The notes: a model not told the origin generated them from the sequence alone. A DNA stretch of 64,000 nt from RYN-230 sp963770535 (GCA_963770535.1 CAVYPZ010000003.1:868001-932000); one strand, 5' to 3'; numbered from the stretch's first letter, positions 1 through 8,889 are shown. Numbers and translations: made by a program.

Positions 1-233
1 CCGCCGGCCGGGAGTTTCAGGTGCCAGCCGGGGTCGCTGCCGCCGCGCCGCCGCCGGAGGGTCACCCCGCTGCGGATCAGCCGCAGGTCGTCCGTGTCGT
101 AGTACTCAGCTTCCAGGACCTGTTCCTCGGGCCCGGAGGAGCCAGCCACGCTGGGCAGCCGGCCCAGCCGCGGCACGGTGGTGCCCGGGGGAGCCTCGTA
201 CTTGATCTCAGTTTCATAAATGGTCGTGCTCAT
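1..233 (-). CDS. CYTH-domain protein, 5' part (runs off the window)
   Basis: The frame is read leftwards from an ATG at 233 and stays open to the window edge, giving 77 visible residues. The N-terminus carries the ExExK signature (ETEIK, residues 7-11) of the CYTH / triphosphate tunnel metalloenzyme superfamily. It is followed by YYDTDDLRLIRSGVTLR, the typical second and third strands of the tunnel. Members bind triphosphate and divalent metal; actinobacterial ones are often fused to a C-terminal CHAD domain, which would lie outside this window. The gene is divergent from the hypothetical gene starting at 397. The fold is clear from the sequence; substrate and the presence of CHAD cannot be judged. 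Confidence 0.85.
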   Translation of the reverse strand, partial: MSTTIYETEIKYEAPPGTTVPRLGRLPSVAGSSGPEEQVLEAEYYDTDDLRLIRSGVTLRRRRGGSDPGWHLKLPAG

Positions 234-396
234 GCCCGGCCACTACCCGGGCGCCGGGACAGTGAACATCCGAGGCCACGCCCGTGGATGCCCGCATACC
301 TGACGGCGGGCGGGCGGGATGGCCAGCGGGGCAGGTGTTTGGGGACGGCACAGCGGGGGAGTCGGGGGGGCGCTACTTCCGGAAAGGGAGGTTCCC

Positions 397-1192
397 ATGT
401 CAACTGGGGCCATTGTGGCGATTATCGTCGTCGTGATCGTCGTGGCTGCCGTTGTGGCGGTGATCGCGGCGCTAAACCGCCGTCACCGGCTGCAGGAGAA
501 GTTCGGGCCCGAATACGACCGGGCGGTTACCGAGCACGGCAGCAGGCGGGAAGCGGAAGCCGATCTCGCAGGGCGGGAACGGCACGTGCGTGAGCTTGAC
601 ATCCGCCCGCTGTGCCCGGCGGCGCGAAGCCAGTACCTGTCCGAGTGGAATGCCGTCCAGGAGCAGTTCGTGGACGCGCCGCAGGCCGCCGTGACCGGGG
701 CGCAGACGCTGGTCTCGGCCGTCATGGAGGACCGCGGCTACCCGACCCAGCCCTATGACCAGACCGTGGCTGACCTGTCCGTCGAGCACGCGAGCACGCT
801 GGATCACTTCCGGGCGGCCCACGACATCAGCCGCAAGCGCCGACACCGCGTCCACCGAGGACCTGCGCCAGGCGATGATCCATTACCGGGCCCTCTTCTC
901 TGAGCTGCTGGGGGAGCCGGCTGCCGGGCAGGATGCGAAGACCGCCGGCGGCCCGGTAACCACCACCCAGCCTGATGGCCTGCCCGCGGTGGACCCGGCG
1001 CCCGCTGCGGCCCAGGCCGGCGGCGCGGCGGCCCAGGCCGACGGCGCGGCGGCCCGGGGCGATGGCGTGGTGGCCCAGCCCGCTGCTTCGGTCCAGCCCG
1101 CTGCTTCGGCGGAGCCCGCCGGGCCCGCCTGCCAGACATCGCCGGCCAGCCCGCCGGCGACCCGGCCCGTAATCCGACCGCGGACGCGGTGA
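397..1192 (+). pseudogene. membrane-anchored hypothetical protein, frameshifted near 841
   Basis: The ATG at 397 follows a good ribosome binding site (AAAGGGAGG). The product begins with a short luminal tail and one strongly hydrophobic segment (residues about 5-27), then a charged soluble domain. The frame leaves its conserved sequence after AAHDISRKR. The continuation, STEDLRQAMIHYRALFSELL, lies in the +1 frame and runs to a stop at 1192. Dropping one C at about 840-841 gives a continuous 264-residue protein ending in an alanine/glutamine-rich tail. The domain spanning the break resembles the C-terminus of the next gene (EDLRTALQQYRAFCGRLEGL). No function is known to me. The break could be a real mutation or a sequencing error. 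Confidence 0.65.
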
Positions 1193-1223
1193 CCACCGCG
1201 CGCCGGCAGGAGAGGTGACCCCC

Positions 1224-2141
1224 ATGACTTCACAGCGCGACGAGACCACCCACGCCCCAGCCGAGGACGAGTTGAGCGACGACCCGATCATCATCGAGCG
1301 CCGGGATGAGGTGCTCGCCGGCGACATCCCGGAGGGTGACATCGGGGAGGGCGACGTCCCGGCTGATGGTTCCCTGGCAAATGGCTCCCTGGCTGGTGAC
1401 GTCCCGGCTGGTGACGTCCCGGCTGGTGATGGCCCGGGCTTCGGCTCCGGGGCGGGGGACGGCCTGGCAAGGGACGGCCTGGCAGGGGACGGCCTGGCAG
1501 GGGACGGCCTGGCGGGGGACGGCGTCGCAGAGGACGGCGTGGCCGGCGACGAGCTGATCGGCCGGCCCGCCGCCCCGGACGCCGACGGCGCTGACCCGGC
1601 GCCCTTGGTGGTTCCCCCCGACGTCCCCCGGGCAGACGCCCGCAATGCTGAGGCCTCCGGCCCCGCGACGGCCGCCAGCACGGCTTCCCCCGCCCCCGGG
1701 GATGACAGCCTGGACCCGGCCGGCCCGTCGGCTGCAGGCCCCGCACCTGCGGGCCCGGCAGCGGCGCCCGGCACGCCCGCGGCCGTCGCGCAGCCCGGCG
1801 TGGCCGGGACCGCTGACCCGGCTGCCGTTCCCGGCGCCGTCCCCGCCGCCGGGGAAGGCACGGCCGGCGGGGCGGCGGGCGACGAGGTTCCCGCCGCGGC
1901 CCTGGCCGAGCAGCAGTGGCCGGCCATCCAGGCGATGTTCGTGGATGACCCGCAGGGATCCGTGCAGCGCGCCGCGGCGGCGGCCGAGGAGGTCGCGAAG
2001 GCCTTCGTCGCCTCGCTCCAGCGGGAGCAGGCCACCCTGCGCGCCTCGTGGGAGAACGGCACCGACACCACGACCGAGGATCTGCGCACCGCGCTCCAGC
2101 AGTACCGGGCGTTCTGCGGCCGGCTGGAGGGACTGGCCTGA
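1224..2141 (+). CDS. hypothetical protein with long disordered repeat region and conserved C-terminal helical domain
   Basis: I chose the ATG at 1224 because AGGAGAGG lies 8 bases upstream; an in-frame GTG at 1215 would overlap that site. Residues about 1-220 are low complexity, rich in Asp, Gly, Ala and Pro, with five-residue repeats (DGLAG). The last 80 residues form a conserved-looking helical domain: a QQWPAIQAMFVDDPQGSV segment, then TTEDLRTALQQYRAFCGRLE. The same arrangement (VQEQFVDAPQAAV, then STEDLRQAMIHYRALF) occurs in the preceding gene, so the two are paralogues. Here there is no membrane segment. The 31-base gap suggests co-transcription. Function unknown. Confidence 0.7.
   Translation: MTSQRDETTHAPAEDELSDDPIIIERRDEVLAGDIPEGDIGEGDVPADGSLANGSLAGDVPAGDVPAGDGPGFGSGAGDGLARDGLAGDGLAGDGLAGDGVAEDGVAGDELIGRPAAPDADGADPAPLVVPPDVPRADARNAEASGPATAASTASPAPGDDSLDPAGPSAAGPAPAGPAAAPGTPAAVAQPGVAGTADPAAVPGAVPAAGEGTAGGAAGDEVPAAALAEQQWPAIQAMFVDDPQGSVQRAAAAAEEVAKAFVASLQREQATLRASWENGTDTTTEDLRTALQQYRAFCGRLEGLA
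1458..1547 (+). repeat. 15-bp tandem repeat, six units
   Basis: Six consecutive 15-base units begin gacggc; the middle ones read gacggcctggcaggg. They encode Asp-Gly-Leu-Ala-X repeats within the disordered region of the 1224-2141 gene. A very similar unit (gacggcctggcggaa) recurs near 9,655-9,705 in another gene. Confidence 0.85.
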
Positions 2142-2225
2142 GGACCTGGTCACCGGGGCCGGCCGCTACCGCAGCGGCGGCCGGCCCCGGTGGCCATCCG
2201 GCGTCGCGGCCCGGCTGGCTCAATG

Positions 2226-2331
2226 TCGTGCCGCCGCATCGGCACGTCGTGCTGCCGCATCGGCACGTCGTGCTGCCGCATCGGCACGTCGTGCTGCCGC
2301 ATCGGCACGTCGTGCTGCCGCATCGGCGCGG
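2226..2331 (+). repeat. 21-bp tandem repeat, about five units, in an intergenic gap
   Basis: About five near-identical 21-base units (tgccgcatcggcacgtcgtgc) lie between the hypothetical gene and the MmgE/PrpD gene. The period is 21, so the frame of the downstream gene stays open through it, but the ribosome binding site and GTG start lie after the array. The remaining gap (2142-2225 and 2332-2394) shows no gene. Confidence 0.85.
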
Positions 2332-2394
2332 TTGCGCCGCGAAATGGCCGTACATATCTTAGGTTCAGTCGGCCAACTGCGGGGGAGGTGCCAG

Positions 2395-3618
2395 GTGCCA
2401 GACCCATCGGACTCCCTCGCCCGGCGGCTCGCCCAGTGGGCCTGCGACCTGGAGCCGACGGCCGGCGACCTGGCGCTGGCCGCCCGCTCGCTGGCCGACA
2501 CGGTGGCGGTGGCGCTGGCCGGCCGTGACCACCCGGTGACCCGGCTGGCCGCGGGGATGGCGGAAGGCCCGCGCTGGGCGGTGGCCGCGCATGTCCTGGA
2601 CTTCGATGACCTGCACATGGAGTCCACCACCCACATCAGCGCGGTCTGCGTCCCGACCGTCCTCGCCCTCGGCGCGGACGCCCGGGCCTACCTGGCCGCG
2701 GCCGGGGTGATGGCCCGGCTCGGCAACGCGCTGGGCTGGCCGCACTACTCCGCGGGCTGGCATGCCACTTGCACCGCAGGCGCGCCGGCCGCCGCGGCGG
2801 GGGCGGCGGTCGCGCTGGGCCTGGGCCCGGAGCAGGTCGCCACGGCCATGGCTCTCGCGGTGCCGGGGGCGGGCGGGGTGCAGCGGGCGTTCGGCACCGA
2901 CGCCAAGTCGCTGCAGGTGGGGTTCGCCGTGGACGCCGGCATCCGGGCCGCCACGCTGGCCGCGGCGGGCGCGCAGGCCGATCCGGCCGCGCTGGGCGAG
3001 TGGATGACCCTGGTCGGCGGTGATCCGGGCGCGGCTGACCTGTCCGGGCCCGCGGTTCCCGGCGGGCTGGCGGTCAAGATGTACCCCTGCTGCTACGCGC
3101 TGCAGCGCCCGATCAGCGCGCTCGGTGAGCTCGTGCAGTCCGGGCCGCTGGACCCGGCTGAGGTGCGCCGGATCGTGCTGCGCACTCCCGAGGGCACGCT
3201 GACCCCGCTGATCCATCACCAGCCGGACACCGGGCTGCAGGGCAAGTTCAGCCTGGAGTACGCGGCGGCCGCTGCGCTGCTGGACAGTTACCCGGGCTTC
3301 GCCAGCTTCACCGACGAGGCGGTGCGCAGGCCCGCTGCGCGCAGCCTGGCCGGGCTGGTCGAGATCAAGAGCGAGCCGGGCGGGACCTGGCTGCTGGACG
3401 GCGAACTGGTCGCCGAGCTGCACATGGCCAGCGGTGGCATCGCGCAGATCACCCAGCAGTTCCCGCCCGGGTCGCCGGGCCGCCCCGCCACCGACGGCCA
3501 GCTCCAGGCGAAGATCGCCGACTGCCTGGCCGGACTGGACCTGGCCGGCGGCCCGGAGCCCGGCCCCGCGGCCTGGACCTGGCCGAGCGCAGCCGACCTG
3601 CTGCGGGACTTCTGCTGA
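2395..3618 (+). CDS. MmgE/PrpD family protein
   Basis: The 407-residue product belongs to the MmgE/PrpD family, which includes 2-methylcitrate dehydratase and cis-aconitate decarboxylase. Support comes from LDFDDLH near residue 70, from GTDAKSLQVGFAVDAG in the middle (family GxxxKxxxxG pattern) and from AVKMYPCCYALQRPISA. It is a little shorter than the usual 440-460 residues, mainly at the N-terminus. The GTG at 2395 is preceded by GGGGGAGG with 6-base spacing; an ATG at 2344 is in frame but lacks such a site. It heads a rightward set with acyl-CoA dehydrogenase, CoA-transferase and aldehyde dehydrogenase. A dehydratase or isomerase role on an organic acid fits, but the substrate is unknown. 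Confidence 0.85.
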   Translation: MPDPSDSLARRLAQWACDLEPTAGDLALAARSLADTVAVALAGRDHPVTRLAAGMAEGPRWAVAAHVLDFDDLHMESTTHISAVCVPTVLALGADARAYLAAAGVMARLGNALGWPHYSAGWHATCTAGAPAAAAGAAVALGLGPEQVATAMALAVPGAGGVQRAFGTDAKSLQVGFAVDAGIRAATLAAAGAQADPAALGEWMTLVGGDPGAADLSGPAVPGGLAVKMYPCCYALQRPISALGELVQSGPLDPAEVRRIVLRTPEGTLTPLIHHQPDTGLQGKFSLEYAAAAALLDSYPGFASFTDEAVRRPAARSLAGLVEIKSEPGGTWLLDGELVAELHMASGGIAQITQQFPPGSPGRPATDGQLQAKIADCLAGLDLAGGPEPGPAAWTWPSAADLLRDFC

Positions 3619-3657
3619 TGCGACGCGCCGACGGCGCCCGCCGCCGAGAGGACGGGC

Positions 3658-4816
3658 ATGGATGAGCTGAGCGAGGAGGAGCGCGCGATCGTCGGCCTGG
3701 TCCGCGACTTCGTGGAGCGCGACGTGAAGCCGGTCGCATCGGAGCTCGAGCACGCGAACACCTACCCGGAAAAACTCATCGAGCAGATGAAGCAGCTGGG
3801 CATCTTCGGGCTGGCCATTCCGGAGCCGTGGGGCGCCGCGCGGGTCAGCACGCCCTGCTACGCGCTGGTCACCGAGGAGCTGTCCCGCGGCTGGATGAGC
3901 CTGGCCGGCGCCATGGGCGGCCACACGGTGGTGGCCAAGCTGCTCCTGGACTACGGGACCGAGCGAGCAGAAAGAGCGGTACCTGCCGCGGATGGCGACC
4001 GGCGAGGTCCGGGCCACGATGGCGCTCACCGAACCCGGCGGCGGTTCCGATCTGCAGGCGATGCGCACGACCGCCCGCCGCGATGGGGATTTTTATCTCA
4101 TCAACGGTTCGAAGACCTGGATTACGAACGCCCGGCGTTCTTCGCTGGTCGCTTTGCTCTGCAAGACCGATCCGGCGGCCCGGCCCGCGCACGCGGGGAT
4201 CAGCATCCTGCTGGCTGAGCACGGGCCGGGGTTCACGGTGTCGCGCGACCTGCCCAAGCTGGGCTACAAGGGGGTGGAGAGCTGCGAGCTGTCCTTCGAC
4301 GACTTCCGGGTGCCGGCGGATGCGCTGCTCGGCGGCCGGGAGGGTGAGGGCTTCGGCCAGATGATGCGCGGCCTGGAGATCGGCCGGATCCAGGTCGCCT
4401 CCCGGGCCGTCGGCGTCGGCCGGGCCGCGCTGGAGGACGCGCTGCGGTACGCCCAGCAGCGGGAGACTTTCGGCCAGCCCATCTGGAAGCATCAGTCGGT
4501 CGGTAACTACCTGGCCGACATGGCCACCAAGCTGATCGCCGCCCGGCAGCTGGTGCTCTACGCGGCACGCTGCTTCGACGCGGGCGGCCGGGCGGACATG
4601 GAGGCGGGCATGGCCAAGCTGTTCGCGTCGGAGACCGCGATGGAGATCACGCTCAACGCGGTGCGCATCCACGGCGGGTACGGCTACTCCACCGAGTTCG
4701 ATGTCGAGCGCTACTTCCGGGATGCGCCCCTGATGATCGTCGGTGAGGGCACCAACGAGATCCAGCGCAACGTCATCGCCCGCCAGCTCATCAAGCGCAA
4801 CTCGGTCGCCCCGTGA
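3658..4816 (+). pseudogene. acyl-CoA dehydrogenase, frameshifted near 3964
   Basis: The enzyme would oxidise an acyl-CoA at the alpha-beta bond with FAD. The N-terminal part starts at ATG 3658 (GAGAGGA upstream) and reads to LLLDYGTE. The expected continuation, EQKERYLPRMATGEVRA, is in the +1 frame. Removing one C at 3964 (gag-c-gag-cag) gives 385 residues, the normal family length. Hallmarks follow: MALTEPGGGSD, GSKTWITNA, the long central helix region, and IHGGYGYSTEFDVERYFRD with EGTNEIQRNVIARQL at the C-terminus. The frame is disrupted as read; with no other damage visible, a sequence error is likely. It lies between the MmgE/PrpD and CoA-transferase genes. Confidence 0.88.
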
Positions 4817-4838
4817 GCGAAGCGGACAGGCCAGCACA

Positions 4839-6012
4839 GTGAGCAGTGCTAGCGCGGGGCTGCCGCTGGAGGGGCTGCTGGTCGTCGCGCTGGAGCAGGC
4901 CGTGGCGGCCCCCTTCGCGACCCGCCAGCTCGCCGACCTGGGCGCCCGGGTCATCAAGATCGAGCGGCCCGGCGGGGGTGATTTCGCCCGCCGACTACGA
5001 CCACTCGGTCCACGGCCAGTCGAGCTACTTCGTCTGGCTGAACCGGGGCAAGGAAAGCGTCGAGCTCGACGTGAAGAAGCCCGCCGACCGGGACATCCTG
5101 GAGGCCATGCTGGCCCGCGCGGACGTGTTCGTGCAGAACCTCGCGCCCGGCGCCGCCGGCCGGCTCGGGCTGGGCGCGGAGCAGCTCGCCGCCCGCTATC
5201 CGCGGCTGATCAGCTGCTCGATCTCCGGTTACGGCCCGGACGGCCCGTACGCCGGCAAGAAAGCCTACGACCTGCTGGTGCAGTGCGAGGCCGGGCTGGT
5301 GTCGGTGACCGGGACCCCGGAGGAGCCGGCCAAGGCCGGGATCTCCGTCGCCGACATCGCCGCCGGGATGTACGCGTACTCCGGGGTGCTGACCGCGCTG
5401 TACGAGCGGGAGCGGACCGGCCGCGGCGGCCGTTTCGAGGTGGCCATGCTCGACGCGCTGGGCGAATGGATGAGCCAGCCTTACTACTACAGCGTCTACG
5501 GCGGCCGGGCCTCGCCGCGCACCGGGGCGCGGCACGCCTCGATCTCCCCGTACGGGCCCTACCCGGCCCAGGGCGGGGAGGTGTTCCTGGGTATCCAGAA
5601 CGAGCGCGAGTGGGCGGTGCTGTGCGAGCGGATCCTGGGCCGCCCGGACCTGGTCACCGATGAGAGGTTCGCGACCAACCCCGCCCGGGTCGCGCACCAC
5701 GACGAGCTGACCGCGCTGATGAGCGAGGTGTTCGCCGCCATGCCGGCCAGCCAGCTCGAAGCGTCGCTGGAAGCAGCGGGCATCGCCAACGCCCGGATGC
5801 GCAGCCCGGCGGAGTTCGCCGACCACCCGCAGCTCGCGGCCCGGGACCGCTGGCGCGACATCGATTCCCCGGCGGGGCGGATCCGCGCGCTGCTGCCGCC
5901 GGTGACGGTGCCCGGCCGGACCGCCGCGATGGGCGCGGTCCCGGGGCCCGGGCAGCACACCACGGCCATCCGCGCGGAGTTCGGACCCGCAGAGCAGGAG
6001 GCATCGCCATGA
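4839..6012 (+). pseudogene. class III (CaiB/BaiF) CoA-transferase, frameshifted near 4991
   Basis: This is a formyl-CoA-transferase-like enzyme moving CoA between carboxylic acids. A GTG start at 4839 leads to LVVALEQAVAAPFATRQLAD and VIKIERPGGGDFAR. The rest (YDHSVHGQSSYFVWLNRGK onward) lies in the +1 frame. Omitting one C at about 4991 restores a 390-residue protein. The catalytic Asp is probably that of SVADIAAGMYAYSG, and the ERTGRGGRFEVAMLDAL segment is typical. The TGA overlaps the ATG of the aldehyde dehydrogenase (ATGA at 6009-6012), so the two are translationally coupled. Same +1 type of break as the gene before it. Confidence 0.88.
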
Positions 6013-7508
6013 CCACGACGAAAGGCTCCGCACCGGGGCAGCTGCCTCATTTCCCGCTGGTCATCGATGGCCAGCTGACCGAGCCTGCCTCGGGGCGCAG
6101 CTACGAGAGCACCGACCCGTTCTCGGGCGCCCCGTGGGCGACCGCTGCCGACGGGGGCGAGGCCGACGTGAACCTGGCGGTGGCGGCCGCCCGGCGTGCG
6201 CTGGCCGGCCCGTGGGGGCAGCTGACCGGGTTCGGCCGGGCCCGGCTCATGCGGCGGCTGGCCGAGCTCATCGACCGCGACGCCGACCGGCTGGCCGAGT
6301 TCGAGACCCGCGACACCGGCAAGCTGCTCCGCGAGATGCGCGGGCAGCTGGGCAGCATCCCGGACTGGTTCTATTACTTCGCCGGGCTGGCCGACAAGCT
6401 CGAGGGCTCAACCATCCCGGCGGACAAGCCGAACTTCCTCGTGTACACGCGGCGCGAGCCGGCCGGCGTCGTGGCGGCGATCGTCCCCTGGAACTCACCG
6501 CTGCTGCTGCTCTGCTGGAAGCTGGCGCCCGCCCTGGCTGCCGGGTGCACGATGGTCGCCAAGCCCAGCGATTACTCCCCGGCGTCGGCGATCGCGCTCG
6601 CCCGCCTGGTCCAGGAGGCCGGGTTCCCGCCCGGCGTATTCAACGTGGTCAGCGGGTTCGGGCCCGAGGTAGGCAAGGCGCTGGCCGCGCATCCCGGCGT
6701 GGACAAGATCGCATTCACCGGGTCCACGCAGGTCGGCGCCGAGGTCGCCAGGGCCGCGGCCGGCAACATCACCAGCGTGCTGCTCGAGCTCGGGGGCAAG
6801 TCCGCGCACCTGGTGTTCCCCGACGCCGACCTGGACGCGGCCAGCAACGGGGTGGTGGCCGGGGTGTTCGCGGCGACCGGGCAGACGTGCATGGCCGGGT
6901 CACGGCTGCTGGTCCACCGCAGCGTCCACGACGAGCTGGTCGGCAAGATCGTCGCCCGGGCGGAGGCGATCAGGCTCGGCGACCCGCGGGACGCCGGGAC
7001 CGAGATGGGGCCTCTCGCGACCGGGCCGCAGTACGAGAAGGTGCTCTCGTTCTTCGCCTCGGCGGCCAGCGAGGGCGCGGCCGTGGCCACCGGCGGCCAG
7101 CCCGCCAGCCAGTTGGGCGGCTACTTCGTCCAGCCCACCGTGCTCACCAACGTCAAGCCCAGCATGACCGTGGCCTGCGAGGAGGTGTTCGGCCCGGTGC
7201 TGGCGGTCATCCCGTTCGACACCGAGGAGGAGGCCATCGGCCTGGCCAACGACACCCGCTACGGCCTGGCCGGCGCGGTGTGGACCAAGGACATTCACCG
7301 CGGCCACCGGGTCGCGCACGCGCTGCGCACCGGCACCGTCTGGATCAACGCCTACCGCGTGGTCGGCCCGGACGTCCCGTTCGGGGGGTTCGGGGCCAGC
7401 GGGCTCGGCCGGGAGAACGGCATCGAGGCGGTCCACGAGTACACCCAGACCAAGGCCATCTGGGTGGAACTCACCGGCGGCACCCGCGACCCCTTCACCC
7501 TCGGCTAG
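6009..7508 (+). CDS. aldehyde dehydrogenase (NAD(P)+-dependent)
   Basis: A full-length 499-residue aldehyde dehydrogenase. It carries the cofactor-binding VVAAIVPWNSPLLLLCWKLA and AFTGSTQVG, the catalytic general base Glu in LLELGGKSAHLVFPD, and the nucleophilic Cys in ATGQTCMAGSR. The C-terminal EEVFGPVLAVIPFD and PFGGFGASGLGREN are standard. It overlaps the preceding CoA-transferase by four bases. With MmgE/PrpD, acyl-CoA dehydrogenase and CoA-transferase it forms a catabolic set. It probably oxidises an aldehyde intermediate to an acid that the CoA-transferase could activate; the natural substrate is not evident. It belongs to the betaine/aromatic aldehyde dehydrogenase branch in appearance. 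Confidence 0.92.
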   Translation: MTTTKGSAPGQLPHFPLVIDGQLTEPASGRSYESTDPFSGAPWATAADGGEADVNLAVAAARRALAGPWGQLTGFGRARLMRRLAELIDRDADRLAEFETRDTGKLLREMRGQLGSIPDWFYYFAGLADKLEGSTIPADKPNFLVYTRREPAGVVAAIVPWNSPLLLLCWKLAPALAAGCTMVAKPSDYSPASAIALARLVQEAGFPPGVFNVVSGFGPEVGKALAAHPGVDKIAFTGSTQVGAEVARAAAGNITSVLLELGGKSAHLVFPDADLDAASNGVVAGVFAATGQTCMAGSRLLVHRSVHDELVGKIVARAEAIRLGDPRDAGTEMGPLATGPQYEKVLSFFASAASEGAAVATGGQPASQLGGYFVQPTVLTNVKPSMTVACEEVFGPVLAVIPFDTEEEAIGLANDTRYGLAGAVWTKDIHRGHRVAHALRTGTVWINAYRVVGPDVPFGGFGASGLGRENGIEAVHEYTQTKAIWVELTGGTRDPFTLG

Positions 7509-7595
7509 CACCTCTTCCGGGTCGGCCGCGCCCGGCCCGTGCGGCCCCTGTCACACTGACCCCTTCTGTCACACCGGGAAGAGTGGGCGCTGACC

Positions 7596-7667
7596 ATGAT
7601 CAGGCTGAGCCCCCACCGGCGCCAGCACGCGCTGGCGGCCCTCGGTACGCTGCTGGGCAGGCACTAG
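7596..7667 (+). CDS. possible 23-residue small ORF upstream of the SIS gene
   Basis: ATG to TAG encodes MIRLSPHRRQHALAALGTL plus four more residues. It ends 9 bases before the SIS-domain gene, where its stop sits next to that gene's ribosome binding site (AGGGGGA). The size and placement resemble a leader peptide, but its own ribosome binding site is weak. It may be chance. Confidence 0.25.
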   Translation: MIRLSPHRRQHALAALGTLLGRH

Positions 7668-7676
7668 GGGGACGTG

Positions 7677-8711
7677 ATGACGCAGACCGCGCTGGACCGC
7701 ATGATCAGGGCCCAGGCTGACACGCTGGACCGGATCGCGGAGCTTGACCTGGCCGCCCCGGCCGCGGTCCTGGCCGCCGCGCGCCGCGTGGTCCTCGTGG
7801 GCACGGGCACCAGCCAGCACGCGGCGGAACTCGGCGTGATGATGCTGGAGCGGGCGGGCCTGGACGCACGATGGTTCCCCGCGGCCACCTGGGTGAGGTG
7901 GAGCACCGGCCCGCGCCCCGGCGACGCGCTGGTCGTGATCACTCACACCGGGCAGACCGGCTACGCCGCCCGGGCCCGGGCGGAGGCGCTGGCCAGGGGG
8001 GTTCCCGTGGTCTCGATCACGGGGACCGGCCCGGCCTGGCCGGAGGCCATCACGACGGTGGCGCCTGAGGAGTCCGAGACCTACACCGTGAGCTACACGG
8101 CGGCCCTGGCCGTGCTCGCCCGGCTGGCCCACCAGGTGGCCAGCGCGGGAGACCAGGTGGCCAGCGCGGGAGAGACGTCCCGGGACGGGGCGGCAGCCGG
8201 CGGCTCCCCTGGTGATGTGCTGCAGGCCGCGGCGCAGATCCGGGTGGCATACTCGGCGCCCGCGGCCGAGCATGTGCCGGTCCCGGCCCGCAGCCTCGGC
8301 ATCGTCGGCTGCGGTCCGTGGGGCGTCACCGCGCGGGAGACGGCGCTCAAGATCCGGGAAGGGGCCCGCATGCTCGCCGAGGGGTTCGACGCGGAACGCT
8401 TCCTGCACGGCAACGCCGTGCCCTTCACCGCGGCCGACGGAGTGCTGCTGCTCCAGCCGGAGGCGGACCCCGACGGGCTCACCGCGGCGGTGGGCGAGGC
8501 TGCGGCTCGCGAGCGCATCCCCGTCAGCGTGCTTACTCTGCCCGGAGACGGCCTTTCCCCGCTGCTCGCACAGCTGCCCATGACCGTGCACTTGCAGCTC
8601 ATGGCGGAACGGTTCGCCCGGCTGCGCGGACAGGACCCGGACACGGTCATTACCGGCGCCTGGGCGGATCCTGATTTGTGGCAGATCGGCATGCCAGCGC
8701 CGTCCCGGTAG
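7677..8711 (+). CDS. SIS-domain protein (GlmS-isomerase-like)
   Basis: The 344-residue product has two sugar isomerase (SIS) domains. The first shows RVVLVGTGTSQHAAEL and VVITHTGQTGYAARARAEAL, where Ser/Thr residues would bind the sugar phosphate. The second contains LGIVGCGPWGVTARETALKIREG and FLHGNAVPF, like the C-terminal half of glucosamine-6-phosphate synthase. No glutamine amidotransferase domain is present, so it would act as a phosphosugar isomerase, deaminase or sensor. ATG 7677 is preferred over the adjacent GTG 7674 for spacing to AGGGGGA. A seven-residue duplication (QVASAGD/QVASAGE) lies at about 8,140-8,175. It stands alone between the aldehyde dehydrogenase and the zinc-ribbon gene. 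Confidence 0.85.
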   Translation: MTQTALDRMIRAQADTLDRIAELDLAAPAAVLAAARRVVLVGTGTSQHAAELGVMMLERAGLDARWFPAATWVRWSTGPRPGDALVVITHTGQTGYAARARAEALARGVPVVSITGTGPAWPEAITTVAPEESETYTVSYTAALAVLARLAHQVASAGDQVASAGETSRDGAAAGGSPGDVLQAAAQIRVAYSAPAAEHVPVPARSLGIVGCGPWGVTARETALKIREGARMLAEGFDAERFLHGNAVPFTAADGVLLLQPEADPDGLTAAVGEAAARERIPVSVLTLPGDGLSPLLAQLPMTVHLQLMAERFARLRGQDPDTVITGAWADPDLWQIGMPAPSR

Positions 8712-8889
8712 GTTTGCGCCAGCGGCCGGCCCGGGCTGATGGCGTGAGCGGGCCGTGACCGGACGCCATCCCCCAGGGGAGAACGAATAACTCCTTGGTC
8801 AACCCGTCTGCAGGCCGGGCTGAAATGTCCTAATATCGGCTCGCTAGCAGGGCGGGTGATGGACAGCGGGGACCGAGAGCGGGGACCGG

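Noticed and set aside
2226..2331. Possible CRISPR array
   Set aside because: The units are directly adjacent with no unique spacers, and no cas genes are present. The same applies to 17955-18098, 31530-31640 and 34005-34112.
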